This document shows, in pieces, positions 21,037 to 32,522 of a DNA stretch of 64,000 nt. The first letter of the stretch is position 1. Each line of letters opens with the position of its first letter. The notes beneath the pieces were generated by a model. The model worked only from the letters and a program-made list of their open reading frames with translations. It was not told where the DNA came from and did no database searches. A program made the position numbers and the translations under genes. Origin of the DNA: Triops longicaudatus (Eukaryota; Arthropoda; Branchiopoda; Notostraca; Triopsidae); NCBI GenBank assembly GCA_022885665.1, contig JAGQDJ010000278.1:310001-374000 (forward strand), in the 5' to 3' direction.

Positions 21037-24000
21037 CTAGTAATAAATGCAACGAACTTTGTGGAATGGAATGGTTTTCAATTCGCTTGCATGTTGTCGA
21101 CGATAATCCCACAGATAGAAATCTATCAAGGCGCTGTTCAAAGAGAAGCCATCACTTAGCGGAAGATTAATTTTGCTCAGCTCATTGACAATTAACTCGA
21201 CTGCATGAATTGAGCAACCGCGCAATTCCACTTCTTCTCTATCTCCATTTTCCATAAGCACATCTAAAATAAAATTCATTAAAAAGAAAACTCTAACACA
21301 TAAAATAGTACTTTCTTGCAATTTTTCATCTAAGGCCCGGGAGTATTTCAAAGCCCCAAAATGGACTAGAACTTGCGGTACCCTAAAAAGGTTTTATATA
21401 TTCAGTATGTCCTCCTGCTAGACTTGGTCATACCTGTAATCTGCAAACATGCTTAGAATGTCGACGTCATCAAAACGACCTAGTCCTTGACCTCGAAAAG
21501 ACCCCCAAATATCAGCTACTAAAATCTGAGCGCGCTTGTAGAAAGAAACTGTTGATTCAAAAAAGCTGATTTGATTTCTGTAATTAAAGTAGGAGCCCTC
21601 TTATCCAGTCTCACTTTAACTGAGTTTTCTGCGTCAAGTTTCCTCGCAAATTTGTGATCCGCCCTTTACTTATTGTACAGTCAATAAAATGATCCGCCAT
21701 TTACGCAGTGGATCGGTTCCGCAAACGTACCGCGTAAATGGAAACACATAAAGTCAGCCCCGTTTAACATTGTAAGATAGGAACGCGTTCCATACTCTCA
21801 TAAAATTTATTGTTATTGAGGTAACACAAATTGCACCCCCCAAATAAATAAATAAATCATAATAATAAATAAATAAATGTACGTAGACTTATAGATTACT
21901 GCTGATATCTGAGAGTTTTTAAACGGCTGTCGTTACTGGAAACCTTTCTAAAAATACCGCGAATCACAGACGTTAAATGCTGCCTATTTGAAATGACTCG
22001 CTACATATCGAGCGAATCTGCTGTCGTGTTTCACAATTTCGCTTTTGGAGCCAAAGTGTTTATAAGAAACACTGTTTTTAAGAAAACAAGAGTATGTAAT
22101 TTTGAACTATAGCTTGCGCCGTGTTCAGTGTAATTTTTAGCAAAAATGTACCAAATTTCCGACCGCATAATAGTGAAACTGCGCAAATGGAGGGTTCTCT
22201 GTACAGTATCCTACGCAATTACTAAAGACAACGTACTAATCTATCTTGAAGGCAAACGTAAGACATTCGTAGCAGAATCGAAACGGCCAATTTCAAAAGA
22301 AAAGTTTTGCTGATGATAAGGCGAAATTGGTTTAATAATTTGTTATGTTTTATTTCAGTAAAGTTTTCATTAAATTTGTAAATGTGGTGTCGCTAATACT
22401 TTTGTTAGGGAGGGCTTGGTGTCTTTGCAAACTTGAGTTTTATTTTTTTGTCAATCTAAACTTTGCCAACTTTATCGAGTACACCTGATTCGGCCTTTTT
22501 ATATGACGACATTGATTTAGGACTCTAGAAAGTCTGATGAGCCGTTTTGAAGTTACCGTGCTTATGGTCAACTCGAGTCGAAAATCTGTCAGAACAATAC
22601 CTCCAAAGCAGCTCATTTTCGATTGAAATTTCTCTATATCAGTAACAAACTTGAACGTGGTGCGATATTTACTGTGGTTAAGGCCACTAATAAAGCACCT
22701 GCCCTTACGAGCTAATTACGTGTGAATATTCCGTCGCTTCCTCATAAAAATTCTTTAATTTTTTCTTAAAATTTCTCTACTGTGAACTTATGCAAAATAG
22801 CTGCCGTGAATCGACAGTTATGTGTTTTAAAAAAAGCTGTTGGTAAATTTACAGCGACTTGACAATATTTTGCAACTTTGATAAAAAAAGGCAAGTCTTT
22901 CTTCCCACAGCCATTCCATACATAGGCTATGTATGAAAAGAAATTATTGGCTATAAATTTTTTCAATCCGTAGCATCATTCTGACGATTATTGCGATGAA
23001 GTTTTGAAAGTTTTACTTGCTGCTATGAAAATCACCAACATAATTTTGTGGAGTAATTCGAGGAAAGTGGTGCCTATGACTCAAACTGGTTTAACCTCGA
23101 ATTTACTGTCGAAAAATTACCGATAAATTTTACGGTTTTTCCCAAATTATACTAAACCTTTTCGCCTCATTTCAAAATTAATTCCCAAAAGTTGATGTGC
23201 AGTCATCTTCATTAAAACTAGTTTTACAGTTTTTGATTACCCGAAAGCGCAAAAATTTAAATTCCATTTTATAAATTATCCGAGCCGTTTGTTTAAGAAA
23301 AGTCTCGGCAACATCAAACTCAAAAACTTAACCAGAACTTTGATTATTACCGATGTTTTCACAAAATATTGTACTTTATCTTCCGTAAGAGTTCTTCTTG
23401 TAGTTGATCAAAACGCTTTCCTTTACCATGTCCTTAAGCTCAAGTTTTTCTTGTCTCGCTTTTACAGGTAAAGTATGACTTACAGCGACAATTTCTTGTC
23501 GTTATTTTACATTTTTCTTAGATTCACCCGGTCATTCGTCCCTATGGTGTAAGTTTTTGTCCCCCAGAGACCAGATAAGAGGGTTTCTTCAGTAATGTAT
23601 CTTCAAGTTGCTTGCGAGTGTTGATTCGTTACCTTTTTGACCATCCAAAACTGCTTCATCTCTAAAGCTGGGAAATTCCGTAACAATGAGTTGAAGCAGC
23701 TTTTCAGCACTACGGTCGCAAGCTGCAATGCAGTTTACGAACGAGCCGCCAAACTTTTCAGCAAGCTTCCTTCCAGCTTCTTGCAAATTCTGTAAACGCT
23801 TTTCTGCTAAAGGGATAGGAAATCCCTCGTCATCGGAACGGAATACTTTGTCAACTTCCTCCTGGGTTATATTCGCGTAATAAGAGGCAGTCGTTATCGG
23901 AATGCCTTCCTGATACAAATCTTTAGAATTTAACGTAGAGTGCTTTGATTAGTTACTTCAAGAGCTCTTGTGAGAGCGGCTGTTAGAGCCATATAACCCG

Positions 24001-24335
24001 TGTAGGTCTTGCCTTTATGAGTGACAGAATAATGCCTATCATGCATGTCTTGCCAGAAAGAGAAGTTTAGAACGTCTGCCACGAAAATCCAATCGACAGT
24101 CGCCTTGTTGGCTCCGCTTGGATGGGGATAATTCATTAGCATTAACCCTTCGGGGCTAAAACTCTTGCTTCGGAGGGCCTCAGAGAACTAAACATGTAAA
24201 TTTCATAAATAAATCTATTCACATTTATTATTTTACTTCTTTGACGACTCTACTAATTCCTTCGCCAGAAATTTGAATATCTTTTGCCCTGTTGGCAATA
24301 AATTCTCCAGATTTCTTGGGACTCAAAGTCGCCAT
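21037..24335 (-). CDS. QNG1: Queuosine 5'-phosphate N-glycosylase/hydrolase (queuosine salvage protein)
   Basis: Six exons (5' to 3'): 24237..24335, 23957..24187, 23633..23909, 21434..21548, 21312..21382, 21037..21263; 339 residues, almost exactly the length of human QNG1 (C9orf64, DUF2419). The enzyme releases queuine from queuosine 5'-phosphate so that the base can be reused for tRNA modification; animals obtain queuine from food or microbes. Seen: SPKKSGEFIANRAKDI at the N-terminus, DWIFVADVLNFSFW at 65-78, GKTYTGYMALTAALTRALE, EGIPITTASYYANIT, KFGGSFVNCI, VSFYKRAQILVADIW, MFADYRVPQVLVHFGALKYS, EVELRGCSIHAVELI and the C-terminal LIDFYLWDYRR, PFHKVRCIYY. Introns are 47-60 nt except intron 4 (about 2.1 kb). 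Acceptor choices in exons 3, 4 and 6 were set by phase and homology; the frame also reads through a 48-nt intron at 21264-21311. It stands head-to-head with the receptor gene at 24824. Confidence 0.95.
21588..22203. mobile_element. Candidate non-autonomous pogo/Tigger-like DNA transposon debris
   Basis: Within QNG1 intron 4. TACAG occurs at 21676 and, inverted, at 22199-22203 (CTGTA). Inside these ends a 16-nt inverted match, CC(G/T)CCATTT(A/G)CGCAGT, has two mismatches; the left copy is at 21694-21709 and the right is the complement of 22178-22193. CAG termini next to TA are typical of pogo-type elements. A further CCCTCTTATCC at 21596-21606 resembles a terminus of the same class. No transposase is seen. 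The exact borders are uncertain. Confidence 0.35.
21844..21879 (+). repeat. (AAAT)n-type microsatellite
   Basis: AAATAAATAAAT runs interrupted by CATAATAAT, inside QNG1 intron 4. Confidence 0.75.
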
Positions 24336-24823
24336 CTCGGTCAAGAAAAAATTTCCGAGCTTAACACAAACGTGTTTCGTCCACTTGTGAAGATACAGTG
24401 TGAACAAAGGTTCATTACCCCGTACCTCTTAAGTTCATCTATAGACAAACGCTGATAGATAAAGATTATATCAGATCACATGATAAAAATCTTTAATGTA
24501 AAACAAAAATTATACATTAAATTTTAGTAAGACTTTATGTGGCGGGAACCCGAGTGACACGTGTTTTTTCTTATCAGGCTACAAAATGTAAACACGAAGA
24601 AGAATGAGTAAAAAAGGAAGCAGAGAAGGAAAGAAAGGATGGGCCTAGCTCTGATTGGATAGAGACTCGGTGATGGCAACCATGTGTAAGCTGGGGTCAA
24701 GAAGTAGGTTGATAATTGATTCCACTTCGCTTAGGAATCGTCGGCGATATCCGATATCTTGTAAAGATGGAGTGGAATGCTTTGTTTTTGCGCCCATCCT
24801 TTTTGTGCGTTGTGGTCTAAATT
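24336..24823. promoter_or_regulatory. Bidirectional promoter region QNG1 / BMP receptor
   Basis: The two start codons face away from each other with 488 bp between them. No TATA box is apparent. Near the middle are GGCGGGAA (24541-24548, E2F-like) and CACGTG (24558-24563, E-box). Short upstream open frames precede the receptor start (for example from the ATG at 24673). Confidence 0.45.
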
Positions 24824-27176
24824 ATGAATTCCTGTCCGATTTCGGTTTGTGTAATCGTTGTTGCTCTTTTGATCAGCAATAATTGCGCGTCAAGTGAAGA
24901 GGACGATGAGGAAGGTAAGTTCAGAGTTCTCAAAACAACCATAAGTGACGCGTTTATCCAAAATACTTTTTAAGTGCTACAAGTAAATGAGTGTACTTTT
25001 CATAGGGCGCGTGCCTGATGGATCCTTACTAAACCGATTGGATATATCGTCGTACGTCGACTATGATTATGATGACTTTGATGGGGATGCCAATCCGTCA
25101 AATACTTTTCCGTTTTCGAACAAGAGTATGCCGAAAGGTCTTTACCAGTGCCACTCGTGTGAACCACCTGATTGTTCCATGGAATCCGTATGTCACAATG
25201 CTTTCCAGGTAAATCATAGCGTAATTTTGCCAGTCCTCACATTCTCTGAGTTGATTGAAAGTGTCTTGAAAATTCTGCAATTTCCTTCCCTCAGTGTTGG
25301 AAAACGCGCATTCGTGACGTTGATGGAGAAGAATCAGTTTCCAAAGGCTGTACGACAAATCCAGATCAGGTTGCCATGTATTGCAGCACACAAGCTTTCG
25401 ACGGCACGAATAATGAAGCTAAAGAAGGAGGATTATATGCTATCGAGTGTTGCGTTGGTGATATGTGCAACAATGGTACCTTTCCGCCACTGCCCACATT
25501 CTCATACAAAGGTTAGTTCGTGGACCATACCGAAATTAGGAGCAGAATAAAGACTTGGGTATTTTGTAGCCGACCCTAATTACGACCCGGAATGGGCAGA
25601 TAATGTCCTTCGTCTTACCATGGCATTGTTGTGCCCCGTCATCTTCTTGGGAGCCTTACTAGCCATTATCCTCTTTTTCATGCGCCGATGCCATAGACGT
25701 CGCATGGCCCAACTGGCTGCAATTGTTGGTCCAGCTGATTCCGACTCGTGCTACAGGGACGAGCTAAGGGCCACGGCTGCCGGAGACAGTACCCTTCGTG
25801 TAAGCGCTGAACATCTGCGACTTCTGTACGAAACATTAATTTTTTATGTAGGAAATATTTGAGCATTCTGTTACGTCCGGAAGCGGTTCAGGATTGCCGC
25901 TCCTCATTCAACGCACATTAGCCAAACAGATTTCGTTGTCGGAGTGTATAGGGAAAGGGAGGTATGGAGAAGTTTGGCGAGGTTTATGGCACGGAGAATC
26001 CGTTGCTGTGAAAATATTCTTCTCTCGTGATGAAGCGTCTTGGACTCGAGAAACTGAAATTTACAGGTAACATTTTGTAACAAAGAAAAAGGGTCCACTG
26101 TTTATGTTTTTTTCTTTAGCACTGTACTGCTACGACACGAAAATATCCTCGGTTACATCGGCTCAGACATGACCTCACGACATTCAGTAACTCAGCTGTG
26201 GCTGGTGACGCATTATCATCCACTAGGCTCACTGTACGATCACCTGAACCGTGTTACTCTGAGTCATAAACAGTTCCTGCAACTGGCCATATCTGCTATA
26301 TCAGGCTTACTACATTTACATACTGAGATTTTCGGAACTCAAGTAAAAATCTAGTTTCTAGGATGTGCCAAGGGGCTCGTCACTGTATGTGTATTTTTAT
26401 TAGGGCAAGCCTGCAATTGCTCACAGAGATATCAAGAGTAAAAATATTTTAGTACGGGTAGACGGGACGTGCGTCATTGCCGACTTTGGCTTGGCTGTAA
26501 CGCACACTCAAACTACTGGCGAAATGAACTTTGCTAACAACCCCCGGGTGGGTACTAAGCGCTATATGAGCCCAGAACTACTAGACCAGACGTAAGTCCG
26601 TTTGGGTGAATAGGGAGGAGACCAGGGTTTAGTTAAATGGATGCTCTTGCGTCCAGCGTTATGTTATAATTTTTTTTTTTTTTTTGGGTTTTCCTCATGA
26701 GTAGGATCAACGTCAACTCGTTCGAGTCGTTCCGACGTGTAGATATTTATGCGTTTGCATTGGTCCTCTGGGAAATGTGTCGAAGGACTGTATCGTGTGG
26801 TTATGTCGAGGAGTACAGGCCTCCGTTTTGGGACGTCGTACCGTCAGATCCAAGTTTCGAAGATATGAAGAAATTAGTATGTATTGATCACCAGCGACCT
26901 GCAGTGCTGCATAGGTGGACAACAGACCCAGTAAGTATTGTTTTGGTTTTCGTATCTATTCTAGTCTAATCTTTTAGTTAAAAAGTTTCAGTGGATTGCA
27001 TTACGTCTACGTAAAACTACTTTTTATTCAATTAGGTTTTATCTGGAGTTTGCCAACTTATGAAGGAATGTTGGCACCAGAATCCTAACGTTCGTTTACC
27101 TGCATTACGTGTGAAAAAGTCCTTCCTGAAACTGGCTGCTCTTGTGCCCGACTTTTCTGTAGATTTTGACGTATAA
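24824..27176 (+). CDS. sax: BMP type I receptor serine/threonine kinase, ACVR1/Saxophone class
   Basis: Nine exons: 24824..24914, 25006..25208, 25295..25511, 25570..25799, 25852..26066, 26120..26342, 26404..26591, 26705..26930, 27036..27176; 577 residues. A single-pass receptor that, with a type II partner, binds BMP-type ligands and phosphorylates Smads. Seen in order: signal peptide (1 to about 24); an acidic/Tyr-rich linker; a cysteine-rich ectodomain ending in the CCVGDMCN box; a transmembrane helix near 186-208; the GS box TSGSGSGLPLL (255-265), which marks a type I receptor; glycine loop IGKGRYGEV (280-288); catalytic K301 in VAVK; HRD 400-402; DFG 420-422; and GTKRYMSPELL. The L45 loop SDMTSRHSVTQLWL (from 334) is nearly that of ACVR1/ALK2 and differs from ALK3/6 and ALK4/5, so the class call rests on a specificity-determining segment. 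All catalytic residues are present. Confidence 0.95.
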
Positions 27177-30100
27177 CTGCGACGGAAGTGTCTGACGAAT
27201 TGGCAATATATAATGCCTTAGGACCTCTATTTTGCGAAAGGGGGAGAAAAGGAGACAACTGAGAAAAAAGGAATCTTCTGCTACTAACCTAAAAACTAAC
27301 AATGCGCAGTGCCATCTGATAAAAAAAAGTAACTTATGAAGTTAAAGTGACGTGGGCCGAAGCGCCAAAAAATGGATAAAATATCTCCGCCTTTCGTATT
27401 TTTTCAGAGTTTCTACAATTCTTGTTTGATTGGTTAAGTTACAGTTGTCCTGAGTGTGAGTCGTGGGATGTACGCATTTTATAATATAATCGCGCAATTT
27501 GTATGGAATTATTTTTAAAGAATGTTATTGTGTGTGCTTTCTGCACTTTGATTAGAAGAGAAAAAACGTGAGGACTTTGAAGCTTAAGTACGTGTTGGCC
27601 CACAGGACTGGCTCTGTATTCCGAACTGAGGGAAAGACGTGCAAATGAGCATCTTGTTTATCGTCATGGTTCAACAGAACTTATACACCAAAAGCTCCAG
27701 ACGGACCACGCCGCGAATGCTAATGAGCCTCATACGTCCATCAAGTTAACACAATCCGTTTGCCAATTCCAAAGCTAGCATTTGCTTAATGCTAGCTCGG
27801 CAGAAATAACTATTGTGTTCTCATTTACTAGTTATAGCTACGATAACGTCGCTCAGTCACAGTACAAAATAAAACAGGTAATAAATCAGATCTTGATCTC
27901 CAGCCACACTCGAACTTCAGACATTCGTGGCAACGCAGAGCCCCTTTGGTAATGCTAACCGACACGAACAAGGCGGCGTCCGCATTGAAACTGGGCTTGT
28001 TTTCCTCTGCAGTTCGTGCAAAGTTGCCGTCTAATATCATGCTTCCTAACGGGCTGTTAATTTTCTCATTTAGCGAAGCATTTAACCTCGTAAAATTCTT
28101 ATAACCTCCGCAATAATTCCCATTCTTTGTCCTCTAACTTCGGAGGTCTTCTAATACTTTCATTATTCCGAGGACAGACGAATGAAGATTAAAAAAGACA
28201 ATCTGATTAATTCTATTATAATTTGTCGCTGGTTGGTTTTGTCATTAGCGCTAGTCGGAATGTTCACATATTGATCCCGTAGCGAAGACAAACGGCCGGC
28301 GTGTCACGACAACCACCGGATTGTAACATGGAAGTGTTTCGTTTCCGAACCTTGAACTCTCTAAACCGGTACTCCGACGTCAATTCTCATATTTTGCAGA
28401 ACAGAAGCCAATCTCAACAATGCAATTTCGTATTGTTACTCTGCAGTCATAGATTTTTCTTTACCGAAAAGAATGTTACTCTTAACTTAAAATGAAGGCT
28501 GATTTTATTCTGAATATTACATGGACTTTTTTAATTAAACGGGCGTTTTGGATAAAATGTGTCTATTTACGGACCTAAAAAAGCTCTAATATCTAGGCAT
28601 TGTTTGGAGGTCATCGTTTTCTTTTATCCTTACTCTTGAAGGCACAATCGCTCCTCGCGTTTGGTTGGGTGACGATACCAACGGCCGCCAGTCTGCGCTG
28701 TTATGCAACTGTGATGGTGGTTGGTTGTTTCTAGTGCTCGTGTAATACTTGGCAGTTTAAGATGATAAATCAGATCTGAATGCTTCGAAAAAAACTGTCA
28801 AGAGTTTAGTGAATTTAAGGAAACGCGTCCTACTTCTGTGTACAAAAGTGAATGACTTGTAAAGTCGAAACCAAGGTACCTTGATTTTTCCCACAAGTCT
28901 CGGATTCTTGCCAACTCTTTTTTCTTGTTTCTGTGTACAGCCTACTTTTGTATGACCTGTTTTGCTCAATTTGACACTTTCGTCGATTGTGGGCTCAAAG
29001 TGTACAGGACATTAACAGCCTGGAACTTTGCTGAGTAGCACTGCAGAAATTTATTATTCCCAGCGTCATTGACAATGGAAGTATGACAAGATAAACTCAT
29101 ACTAATGTCAAGTGTATTTGTAAACTTGTCACTCTTTTTAGTTTTTGAAAGCCACTAGTAATAATTTACTATGTGTAGGATATGGAATTTGAGCATTTAA
29201 TTGTAGATGACAGTTGTGTCAGGCTGGGTTGAGTTCATAATGTCCGCCAGGGCCTCACTTTTTGGTTGACCATGGATGTAAGTAAGCTAGAATTCAGCTA
29301 GAAGATTTAGCTAGAATTCAGGGGTGCCTTGGATAAAGTTACAGTGCTAAATTTGAATCGCAGCGCGTTAAATTTTTGTGCCCTTACGCGCTAGTCTCAT
29401 AAATGCACCTGTCGGGTACTTTTTATAAGCAGATTTTTTCCCCTCGTCAAGTAGATAACTTTTTTTTTTCCATGCTTCAGCTGAACGTGTAGTATAATAA
29501 TAGTCCATCTCAATAAAACAGGATACGTTGGTATCTGCATTCAGTTAGCTTTGACATTGAAGGCGACTTATTGATTTTTCTGCGCTCCTTTCAACTCGGT
29601 TTATTCATTGTGTTGTATGAGTAGTAAAAAGGGAGTAAGTGCGAACCGAAAAATGTGTACCAAATTTGTGAGGGTTTGTTTGAGCCTGGAGTTCGTTCAT
29701 AGCATGCTTGTGTTTCCCAGGCAATTTTTTTTTCTTTAAATCGTAACTCGGTCTGAATTTTTTCTTCTCCTAAACGCAGGGAAATATTTACCGGATGAGA
29801 GGAAGGATGAAATACGTCGGGCCCCTGGGCAGCCAAATTATTAACTGTCAAACGAGTCGATATCTTATAGAAGAGCAGTTACAAATAATTGTGTGGATAT
29901 ATTTATATTTCTGATATAAAATAATTTCAAATATGGTGAACGACGAAAGGATGTTCACTGGAAATGTTCTAACTAAACGGTCAGCTCGAATATAGATGTT
30001 TTCTCTGAATTTCTAGGAAAACGCGTGAAAATCCGAGAACATCGCCCTTCACGTCTTTTTTTTTTTAAATCCTGAATTGATACAACCAAAACATAGTGGT

Positions 30101-30859
30101 GCGTACTGTGAGGATTAGAACCAAGTAACTCGTGCCTCAAAGAACTGTGTGAAAATTGGATGAAACCATATAGGTTGCTCAGAGATCAAGTGCATTTAGT
30201 TGCAGTTTGTCACCTAATTTTTTTCCTTTCTTTTTCCTTCGCCCACTTGCACCTCCAGTTCTCATTTTTCTCGTACTGATTAACGCAAAGCTTTCCATAT
30301 CGCCAGTTTATTGGCTTTCCCTTGATTTAACTGCCCACTATGGTATTTTTTTTAAATCGTATTGACGAGGAATGTCGGCAAGGTAGAAAACGACCGCTCT
30401 AGCTTTTTATGGTAGTAAGATTGTAGACTTTCGCCTGTTGATTGAAATTTTTTGCCTCACCGGCCAAACATAACATTTTTATATGCCAAATTCCCTGAAA
30501 CCACTGCATTATGCGTATGAAGCGGTTACGTTTTAAATCATTTCAGCTTGTCATAATATTATTTAATGACGCTATTAAAATGTAAATGGTATTGCGCTGT
30601 CTCGCTACCAGCTGAAAGAAATAGAGTTTTAGTATTTTGACGTAAAAATAAAACACATTACCTTCGGAAATGTATCCCACTATCGCTCCTGAGGTGGTAC
30701 AGGCTCTCGTTATTCGTGAGTATTAAAGAGTGCGTCGTCTCTAAAGGAAGTTTCGTAATTTTCGTTCAGGTCACGTTCAAAAACAGATTTCTTTCTAACT
30801 GCCCAGGCCTTCCATTCTTGTGTCTACGAGCTTTCGGTTATACACCCCCCCTCCTCAAT

Positions 30860-30861
<2 letters not shown>
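27177..30861. other. Receptor 3' UTR and intergenic DNA
   Basis: An AATAAA at 27868-27873 is a candidate poly(A) signal about 700 nt past the receptor stop. The rest is AT-rich with no recognised gene on either strand. Confidence 0.5.

Positions 30862-30894
<33 letters not shown>
30862..30894 (+). repeat. 33-nt poly-T tract
   Basis: Uninterrupted T run. On the minus strand it could be the poly(A) tail of a retroposed sequence whose body lies at higher coordinates, but no body could be recognised and no target duplication was found. Confidence 0.8.
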
Positions 30895-30901
<7 letters not shown>

Positions 30902-32209
30902 TCCTAACCTGACCTTACAAAACTTAGACTTCTACTGGCCTGTTTTGGCGCATTTTATACAAGCACTCTTACGCCAATAATGGTAAAGTTCATGGAAATA
31001 TCAGGTCAGTTAAGTTAGGTTAAATTAGGTTAGGTTACTTGAATAGGATTAGTCTAGCCCGTATTAAGCTAAAAAATGTTAACACTTTCGTTGAGGTTTT
31101 CACGCACTAAGGGGGCCTCTGAATCAAGAAAGTCGAGGGAAGGGGTGTAGAAACGTAAGATATCATTTTTTTTTATACTGAAATGATCGATGTCCAGCAC
31201 AAACTGTGCTCACTATCGCAGTTTGTATGGTAATTAGATTGTATAAAGTACTGTAACAGTAACCACCACAAAGTGTCCTAAACAGAAAACTGGTGAAGAA
31301 CATTAATTCAACATTAAATAACTTTAATCCTGTACTGTATTCGTATTATTGACATGAAACATATGTAGCTTAGTCTAAAATGAACTTTAAAAGCTTCACT
31401 CAAGCGCTTGAGTTATTCTTAGTTAATTATTCCGCGTGCGTCATGACTTTGCGATAGGTCTCGTAAGTTACAGTTCGTTGCAGGAAAACTCAAGCTCGTT
31501 GAAGTGGAATTTCATTAAGCTCCTGTCCACTTTATTAGCGTTATCACTTGCCATCGGCGGCAGTTACAGCAAACGGTAATGGTGATTGACGAGTAACGAT
31601 GCGTCATTATTCCTCCTCAAAAATGTCCCACCTTTACCGAAAAAGCGGCACATCACAATTTTATTTAGCTTTCCCCCTAACTTTCCCCATTTTTATTTTT
31701 TTTCCATGTACATGACCCGAAACCATAAAAACTTCGTGGTCAAGACTATGTGTGTTTCGTCTGTTTTTTTTTTTCTAATCAATCTTTTTCTGTGCCCGAG
31801 TCTCATTGTTACGCGGTAAACACCGGGCAGGTAACAACGTCTTTCTTGGCAGGACGCCTGAGCAGTCTTCAAAAAAGCTGGCCAAATTTCATGTCAAGTT
31901 TGTAATTTGTCTTAAGTTATTGAATTAAATAGAATTTTATTTGTTATGTACAACATAATGCGTTTATTAACTCTGAAGCGATAGGTTTAGCTATAGTTAA
32001 TGCGAAAAATTGGAGAAAGTTAATTTGACTTGGTTTGATTTGACTTTGACACCCAAAGTCTGAACGATATGAACTGAACTCAGAAGATTCGTATTTCGAA
32101 GACTAGGTATGGTGTAACAGAAAACATACATATATACAATTGATTTAAATTTATATAAATTAAGTAAAAAGAAGTTGCGCTAGCCAAGAGAAGAAACCTT
32201 TTTTATTTA
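30895..32209. other. Intergenic DNA with TTAGG motifs
   Basis: No gene is seen. TTAGG-type telomere-like units lie at 31010-31036, listed separately. An open frame at 31586-31819 is low-complexity and not called. Confidence 0.5.
31010..31036 (+). repeat. Interstitial TTAGG-like motif cluster
   Basis: TTAGG at 31015, 31025 and 31030 with degenerate units between them. TTAGG is the ancestral arthropod telomere repeat. The run is too short and interrupted to be a telomere. Confidence 0.5.
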
Positions 32210-32522
32210 CAGTAAAACTCCGATCTTATCAACCGCTCGGGACTCGTGGGTTGTTGATAAGTCAGACAGCAGACAAAATCGGACGCAGGCGTTTAGTACA
32301 TTCGTAATACTGTGGAAACGTGCACGACAGTACCGAAAAAAAATTACTTTTTTACTTAGTTATATTTCATGAAACTATTGTGGAAGAACCTTGAACAACC
32401 CACGAGTAAATGCGTTAAAATGACGTAAAACCCCCATCCTTGAATGAGGAAACTTTTTGCCGAGGCGGTTAACACAGCCAGGAGTTTCCGTTATCGGGGT
32501 TAACAGAATTGGAGTTCTAATA
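32210..32522. mobile_element. Candidate pogo/Tigger-like MITE
   Basis: The left end is TA|CAGTAAAACTCCGAT and the right end, read inverted, is TATTAGAACTCCAAT; 17 of the first 25 positions match, and both then reach an AACC. The CAGT(A)AAACTCC start next to TA is typical of pogo-type termini. Just inside the left end, CTTATCAAC (32225) pairs with GTTGATAAG (32254-32262). The length is about 313 bp and there is no coding capacity. Confidence 0.4.

Larger units (their letters stand above)
21549..23632 (-). other. QNG1 intron 4 (2.1 kb, transposon-rich)
   Basis: The donor is GTAACG after 23633 and the acceptor is TCAACAG before 21548. It is over 30 times longer than the other introns of this gene. 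No coding sequence is recognised inside. It contains an (AAAT)n microsatellite at 21844-21879 and pogo-like terminal sequences, listed separately. Confidence 0.8.

Noticed and set aside
21264..21311. In-frame coding segment inside QNG1
   Set aside because: Bounded by GTACTA and TTTTAG and inserts about 16 hydrophobic residues absent from other QNG1 proteins; treated as an intron.
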